Positions 58,123-64,000 of a DNA stretch of 64,000 nt are shown one piece after another. The stretch covers positions 6,952,142-7,016,141 of the forward strand of contig CM067532.1 in NCBI GenBank assembly GCA_034509925.1, in the 5' to 3' direction. The notes beneath the pieces were generated by a model. It searched no databases. It was not told the origin of the DNA and saw nothing but the letters and a program-made list of their open reading frames with translations. This DNA comes from Hirudinaria manillensis. Lineage: Eukaryota > Annelida > Clitellata > Hirudinida > Hirudinidae. Each line of letters begins with the position of its first letter. Within the stretch, counting starts at the first letter, position 1. The translations under genes and the position numbers were made by a program.

Positions 58123-59154
58123 AAAATAATTTTTAAAGTCCCTCTGATTATAATTATAACAATACCAGCATTAACATTATTAACAGACATTTTAAAATCT
58201 AATCATCCTTAATGGCACCACAATCTATAGACTACTTTTCAAACGAAAAACAAAATAAATAATTTAATAAAAATAGAAATTATCTGTGATTTAATTTATA
58301 ATATTTTAGATAACATTTTTGATGATAACGTTTGTGTTGATAATTTATCACAATCATCATAACTTCGAAAGCACGCTCCCACAAACTATCCTTCGGATGC
58401 ACATCAAGAACATCGACAAGAAAAACATAAACTCATTGTGCCTAGCAGATCACATCTAGAAAAGAAAGCGCTTTTTAACCCCAATAACAAGGTCTTCATC
58501 ATTTCAATTGTTCTATAAGAATTGGCAGAAAGTATATCCTGTACGTAACGCACTTTAACGTTTTCTACACCCATGACTTAACAGGGCACGACATCCTTTT
58601 CTCATTGGCAGAGGATTCAACAATATTTCTTATTTGTTTTCTTCTTTAAAATTCAATATCCAGAATAAAAGTCACTGAATAAACATTTCTAGGAATCAAT
58701 CGGAGATTATACTACTTTTGCGGGACTTATTTCTTATAATTCCTGCCAATTGATTCAACAAATTGAGCCAGGCTGTCCGTTGTCCGTTGATTCTTTAAGA
58801 GAATATCTCGATGTAATTTTGTAGAATTAACTGTTCCGAATTAATTTCCATACCATTATCACTAAATTCATTCTAGTCTTGTTCTGACTTGAAACTTTCG
58901 ATGCTTCTATACTTTCTATAGAAACTGTGTTCGTCTGAATTTTCAATTCTCATCATCGTCGGCCCGCAATTTAAACACATCTGCCGCATCATCGGGATTA
59001 TTGTACTGGAAATATCTCATCGAATTATCTATATTTATTATCAAAAAAAAACTAAAAGAAAAGAAAAAAATTATGTCAATGACTCTTTGAAACCACTCTG
59101 AAAAAATGATTGATGTTTTAAGTCACAAGAGAACTTAAAGACATTAAACTACTA

Positions 59155-59240
59155 CAGTGGCCGAGTGATAAGGACTCTCGGTTGTGATATTAAACATCGA
59201 AGTTCCCCTGGTAGATCAGGGTTGCGCCTGACGGGGGGAG
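59155..59240 (+). repeat. Possible degenerate tRNA-derived SINE head
   Basis: AGTGGCCGAGTGATAAGGACTC resembles a box A region (TGGCnnAGTGG) and is followed 45 bp later by GGGTTGCGCC, a poor box B match. No tRNA cloverleaf can be folded, so this is at best a decayed SINE head. Confidence 0.25.
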
Positions 59241-59511
59241 GGGTTAATAGTGTTGATAGTAATTGTGATGATAACATTCGTGATGATGATACTTGTCTTG
59301 ATAGTACTTGTGATGATAATGTATGACGATCATCATAATTTTGGAAGTGCACTCCTATTAGTCGTCGTAAGCATAAATTCAACAGCAACAAAAACAACAA
59401 CGTCGATCATCATCATCATCAACAACAACGACATCATCATCATCATCATCATCATCACTGCCATAACAGACACAAGTGCATACAATAACACCGTTAGGAA
59501 CAGAAACAAAA

Positions 59512-59955
59512 TTACTCAACCTTGTAGGCTTTTGGGATGTCATCGCTTTCGCATGAATCAGAATGAGTTAATAACGGAGATGATGATGATGATGATGATG
59601 ACAACGATGTAGTTGGCGATGGTGATGATGATCGCGATGACGTCGGTGACGGTGACGTTGATGAAGTTGATAACGACGATAATGGTGATAACAACGGTGA
59701 TGACGATGGAGCTGATATTGGAGATGATGGAGGTGACGCTGACGATGAAGTAGCTGCCGGTGATGATGACGTCGATAATGGAGACGACGATGATGGTAGT
59801 GATGATGCCGGGCTGGGCTCGGGTCCCTTTTGAAGATAAACAGATGTGCTGACGAGCGAAATGTAAAAGTCGTTTAAAACGCCGGCGACGATGACGACGA
59901 CGACGAGGAAGATGAGGAAGAGGCCGATGATGGCCCTTATCCAGGAATCATCCAT
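59512..59955 (-). CDS. Weak candidate: small membrane-anchored Ser/Pro-rich protein from GAT/GAC-rich DNA
   Basis: A 147-codon single-exon frame with a true ATG at 59953-59955. It begins MDDSWIRAIIGLFLIFLVVV, a convincing transmembrane or signal-anchor helix, then a short polar stretch and about 90 residues of Ser/Pro/Thr repeats coded by imperfect GAT/GAC DNA (reverse complement). I recognise no homologue. The helix and the lack of stops over 440 bp are suggestive, but a low-complexity repeat can generate such a frame by chance. It could also be an exon of another minus-strand gene. Confidence 0.3.
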   Translation of the reverse strand: MDDSWIRAIIGLFLIFLVVVVIVAGVLNDFYISLVSTSVYLQKGPEPSPASSLPSSSSPLSTSSSPAATSSSASPPSSPISAPSSSPLLSPLSSLSTSSTSPSPTSSRSSSPSPTTSLSSSSSSSSPLLTHSDSCESDDIPKAYKVE

Positions 59956-60253
59956 TGCTGCTCCTTATCCCCAGCAACTGGAAAGCAGTCTAACAGCTCG
60001 AGAAACGCACGAAACTCAAATCCATTTGCCGACTTCGAAACTTTTCTCCGCTTTTATTCGGTAGACGAAACAATGGCGGTGAATTCGGTGGTGAATTCAT
60101 TTCAGCGCTCAGTTAAATGCCCCCACCCTCTCATTCATCATCGCCGTGAATTGTTTAGTTGATGTTATCGCAGGACTTTATCGGATCCTCTTTGATTGAT
60201 GATAACCGTGATGATGATGATGATAATGATGATGACTGTTCTTGGTGATAAAT

Positions 60254-60300
60254 ATGGCGGCGGCGACGACGACGACGGAAGTGCTGGAGATTAGACCATT
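60254..60300 (+). CDS. Weak candidate: orphan first coding exon
   Basis: ATGGCGGCGGCGACGACG opens a 47-nt frame (MAAATTTTEVLEIRPL) ending at a good splice donor (ATT|GTAAGC) at 60301. The TATGGCGGC context is typical of animal start sites. No downstream exon in the right phase was found: joining it to the kinase exon at 62134 produces a stop. Confidence 0.2.
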
Positions 60301-62142
60301 GTAAGCAGCGCAGGTTTCAGTTTTAAATGCCTTTCAAGTCGAATGTCAATTAACATAATGAATTCAGCGATTTTGATAATGATAGGAGAAGCAATATACC
60401 ACTATACCACTTGATATTGATAATGATAGGAGTAATGATAACCACTTAACTGGTAGCCATTAATTATGGAGGCGTCCTAACTGTGATAAAGAGCACTTAT
60501 GTGTCAAATGGCGCATCCAGACATCCTCGAGGAAACTTTGTTTCAACTTCAACTCAGTCTCGCCAACAACAATAGCAACAAAATAATCAGCATAATCAAC
60601 AAACGGCTAGCACAAAACAACTAGAATCTTGGAAAGATAAATGCACCGAACGAACCTTCCTCGTATCCAATGAAAACACATCGGTTTCTAAGGAGATCTT
60701 CCTTTTCTGCTTCCCTTTCTTTGGAACTGTCAGCCTTTATCCGGACAAATACATAAGCAATCTTCCACAACCATCATCATCATCATCGTCGTCGTCTTCA
60801 TCGAGAGCTTCTCCTACGAACAAAGTCTGCTTGAAGGCCAAAGTTCTCGAAAATACAAAGCAACTTCTAGCTTTGTTTACGTTTCAATGCAAATTTTGTT
60901 TTGTAAACTTTCGCCGATACCTTCGGGATACAAAAACTAGGTGATGTTGTAGACGAAATAACGTTAGAATTGAACGTAAGTCCGATGATTTGAGAAGAGA
61001 AAATAAAAATAAACGATAAATAATTACGTAATGTTTATCAATTCCTCCCTTTTCATGCGTTCCTACTCCTAACTAAGAATAATTTCAGCCACTTATCAGC
61101 TTTTTAAGAGCACACACCGCGTGCTCTAGTCTTAACAGCATAAACATCGGAGGTACGCGTTGAGCCAAAATTTGTAAACCGATTAATTTGAACTAAACCT
61201 TGTTAATCGATGTTTCCGTAAACCCTTAAAGTTCACTTTTACTCCCGTTTTCTCATCTCAGTCCTTCTAACAGGAACCAAATTAAATTGTGCGCATAATC
61301 ATTGCAAATCACTGTGGTGTTTCTAAACACGCTTACAGTTAATACTTAAATTTTATATTAATCGCTTTCACTGAATATCTTGTTGTTCCTACCAAAGATT
61401 CTTAGTATTTGAAAGAATAAAAAAATCAATTAAGCTCAATGATACAAATTCAAACTCTCCCAAATTAAACCGTGTCAATGAATCCTGGTCCGTAGTTAAT
61501 TGGCTGGCTACTAGCTACTCAGTCCGGGCAAATTGTATACCTGATTTATGAGGTTCTTTTGTTACCTTTCATTACATAACTTTTGGTACTCAATCTGTAG
61601 TAACTCAGACAAATATTGGGTTTGTTTTTTCCAGCTTGTTTGTTCCGTCTTTCATAAAACATTATTACAGCATTTGTTTTTTTATTACTGCAATATAATT
61701 TGATATTTTAAAATAATATTTGATTTGTAAGAAATTATCGATAATAATCTTTGATTTATTTATGATGGAACTCACATTTTATAAAAATAAATTTCCTCCA
61801 AGTTTTGGCTCCCCCGCCAAGGTGTAGTAAATCCGCCACTTGGCATTCCTTGTTTCTAATGGCAGCTTCAAATAAAGAGGTTTAACCTAGTAGAACTAAA
61901 TAATGATAAGTTTTTTAGTTAAGAAAATTTAAATCTTGTTAATTAATTTTTGTGACGTCTGAAAATGGACTTGTAGACCTACAATAATTTTAAATAACTC
62001 AAACAAGCAATTGCAAATCTTCAAAACTATACATAATCCATTTATTTTATATAAAAGTGCATAATAATTATATTTATAATTTACAATAGGAACATGTCTC
62101 TTATTCAAATGGCGATTCGATGTTTGTTTTTAGGGCTATGTT

Positions 62143-63942
62143 ATGGCGGTTGTCATGAAGGTGTTTGATGTACTGACTCGAAAATTGCAAAAATTACAAT
62201 TTAGCCCTGATGGAATGCCAGAGGTTGACGAAAGTTCATCGTTTTCATCTAGCGAATATTTTATTGATGACACCGATAATAAAAATATGCGTTAGTATAT
62301 TTTGAAATTTTCTTGTTGGCAAGACTCTGTTATTTAACGTCGTTGTTGACGATATAATATTCTGCAGTCCAAACATTACCGCGAATGCATTGAAAACTTG
62401 TATTTTATCGTTTAAAGTAACAATAGAGTAACAGTCCAGTAAACAAACGGAATTATTGTCATGGGTACTTGTGTGTTTTGTGATTTTATTAAGCCTTTGC
62501 CTGGATGGCGAAATTAACTGTTTAAAACGCCATACTTTCTAAGCAATTGTTTAAGTTAAATCCTACAGAATAAGCTCATTACAGTGAAATTGCTGAAATG
62601 TTTACAGATTCTCTATTGAGTAGAGCTTTTGGAACTTTTTAATATTCTGCATTGGCAAAGCAAATAGTGTTATGCACTTGTTTCATGTATTAAAAGAAGA
62701 ACCAATCAATGCAGCATTAATTATTATCAAATGATTATCAATTATTTAATTATTTAGCCTCGTTATTAACTTCGATAACCTTAAACGACAGAAAAAATAG
62801 ACGTCCCTCCGGCACAGACGGCCGACATGGACGTTCTCGAGAAGAAGATCAAAAGACTGTTAGCGAAATTAAAGAAGGTGAGATGTCGCGTGACCGGCCT
62901 TTCAACGTATGGCATTTGGATTCAACAAGGTCTCCATCTTATTTGCAGCACAATTTGTATCTTCACGTGTTCGAACATGCCGACATACATTACGGCCCCA
63001 CCCTGGGCAAGGGGGGCGAAGGCATAGTACAGAAGTGCACCGTCACGTACAACGATCTCCCGGTGGACGCGGCCGTCAAAACCGTTCTCAACAACTCGGA
63101 CGACGCGCTGGATCTGACCTTCCACGAAATCGAACTTTTATGGCAAGTTTTTTTTTTTTAGAGAAAATATCCTTCTTTAGGTTAAAGTGCCGAAAGCACA
63201 CGATTTGTTTTGCCTTTTCTGGTGACATAGCCCCGTGACTCTTTGGTGATGGACGAATCTAATCATGAATTCGATTTAATTTCAGTCTTGCCAAGGATCC
63301 CATCATGAGGACGACGCTCCAGGTCTTCGGAGTGGCGGCGGTGCCCGACCGAGACGATCCGGGCAAGGGCCACCTGGTGATCGTGACGGAGGCAGGAATA
63401 AAGAACCTCCTCCAGCTGTACCAGGACGAAAGCATTCCACTGCACGTGACCTTTGACCTCTGGAACAGCATCTCCATTGCCATGCACTGCCTGCACAAAA
63501 AGAACATCATACACCAGGATCTCAAGCCAGAGAATATCCTCGTGACCGGGGTCAGTGGTTTTGCTTTTTTCCTTAGTCGACTCCTTCTGTCCTTCTGTCC
63601 TTCCTTCGATTCGCTCGTGCGTGACTCGAGGCTCGGTCGCTGAGACTCGAAGTGGAATTGATCATCTTCGAGGAGTTTATTTATTTTATTACAATTGAGT
63701 TATTTACATAAGATTTCTGACTTGAAATCGTCTTAAAGATGTTCAGAGACAGTTATGGAACGCTGGAGAAGGTGGAGGTGAAGATAATCGACCTCGGAAT
63801 GGCGCGACTGGTCGACGGGGAGAAGATCGTCAGCGACGACATCGTGGGAACGACGGGCTACCACTCCCCCGAGGTCCTCTTCGACGAATCCTACAACCTC
63901 CAGGCGGACGTCTTCGTTCTCGGAATCACGTTTTGCGTCACG
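62143..63942 (+). CDS. Protein kinase, 5' part (gene continues beyond the window)
   Basis: Five exons join in phase: 62143-62290, 62801-62877, 62949-63142, 63286-63550, 63739-63942, encoding the first 296 residues. Residues 1-75 are an acidic/Ser leader. The kinase domain starts at the Gly-rich loop GKGGEG (95-100) with Ala-Val-Lys at 117-119 as the ATP lysine, a Glu in HEIELL for the alphaC helix, and the catalytic loop HQDLKPEN (216-223). The metal-binding motif is DLG (246-248). The activation segment ends GTTGYHSPEV. The catalytic Asp, Lys and Asn are present, so activity is expected, but the usual HRD Arg is Gln and DFG is DLG. About twelve residues are inserted between the catalytic loop and DLG. 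I cannot place the subfamily. The third intron has a GC donor (ATG|GCAAGT). An acceptor just before the start (TTTTTAG, 62133) suggests a spliced 5' UTR. Confidence 0.85.
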
Positions 63943-64000
63943 GTGCGTGCGTCGCGACTCGTTTTTGCTCGGTTCCTTTCGCTCGCCGAGTAAAATTTAA

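Larger units (their letters stand above)
56605..62142. other. 5.5 kb repeat-rich intergenic region between sacsin and the kinase gene
   Basis: Contains GAT-type tracts (56690-56730), ATT runs (57429-57545), a TAA run (58037-58122) and a GAT/GAC-rich stretch (59571-59800). The sacsin promoter and any missing 5' exon, and the kinase promoter, should lie here. Only weak coding candidates are seen (59512-59955 minus and 60254-60300 plus). Confidence 0.55.

Noticed and set aside
59155-59240. A functional tRNA gene
   Set aside because: Box A resemblance exists but no acceptor stem or proper T loop can be formed; at most a decayed SINE.

Overview
This is animal nuclear DNA, probably from an invertebrate. 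Every confident gene is split by GT-AG introns, and the set (LIS1, IFT22, sacsin, an FGD-type Rho exchange factor, LETMD1, CNPPD1, an SDR dehydrogenase and a kinase) is typical of metazoans. Noncoding DNA is AT-rich and full of microsatellites. Exons are more GC-rich. Gene spacing is fairly compact (0.1 to 6 kb). IFT22 implies a ciliated organism. I cannot name the phylum. Nothing looks bacterial, viral or CRISPR-like.

Layout. 47-979 (+) is the last exon of an unrecognised basic, disordered protein. 1200-3493 (-) is LETMD1-like (9 exons) and 4338-6649 (-) is CNPPD1 (8 exons). A 5 kb gene-free stretch leads to a TATA promoter near 11742, a noncoding first exon and an SDR dehydrogenase with a long helical C-terminal tail (coding 13804-16092, +). 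19032-24990 (+) is an FGD-family RhoGEF with 20 exons (DH-PH-FYVE-PH). 26614-27498 (+) is a 216-residue protein with five (D/E)HxY motifs, the known HCF-1-binding signature. 27779-28589 (-) is IFT22, sharing a divergent upstream region of about 700 bp with LIS1/PAFAH1B1 (29288-32746, +). 34996-56504 (-) is a nearly complete sacsin gene of about 4,618 codons, including an 8,669-nt exon. Its 4 kb intron carries, on the other strand, a 5'-truncated non-LTR retrotransposon fragment with an R2/NeSL-type zinc finger and restriction-like endonuclease. After a repeat-rich 5.6 kb stretch, 62143 to the window end (+) holds the 5' part of a protein kinase gene.

The exon models were built by hand: reading phase was checked at every junction and homologous family motifs were used to join exons. 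All reading frames close. The genes do not form one pathway. The nearest functional link is among microtubule and cilium genes (LIS1 with dynein, IFT22 with intraflagellar transport). FGD proteins (Cdc42 activation), sacsin (J-domain chaperone function) and LETMD1/CNPPD1 are general cell-biology genes. The item most worth follow-up is the compact protein with five predicted HCF-1-binding motifs.
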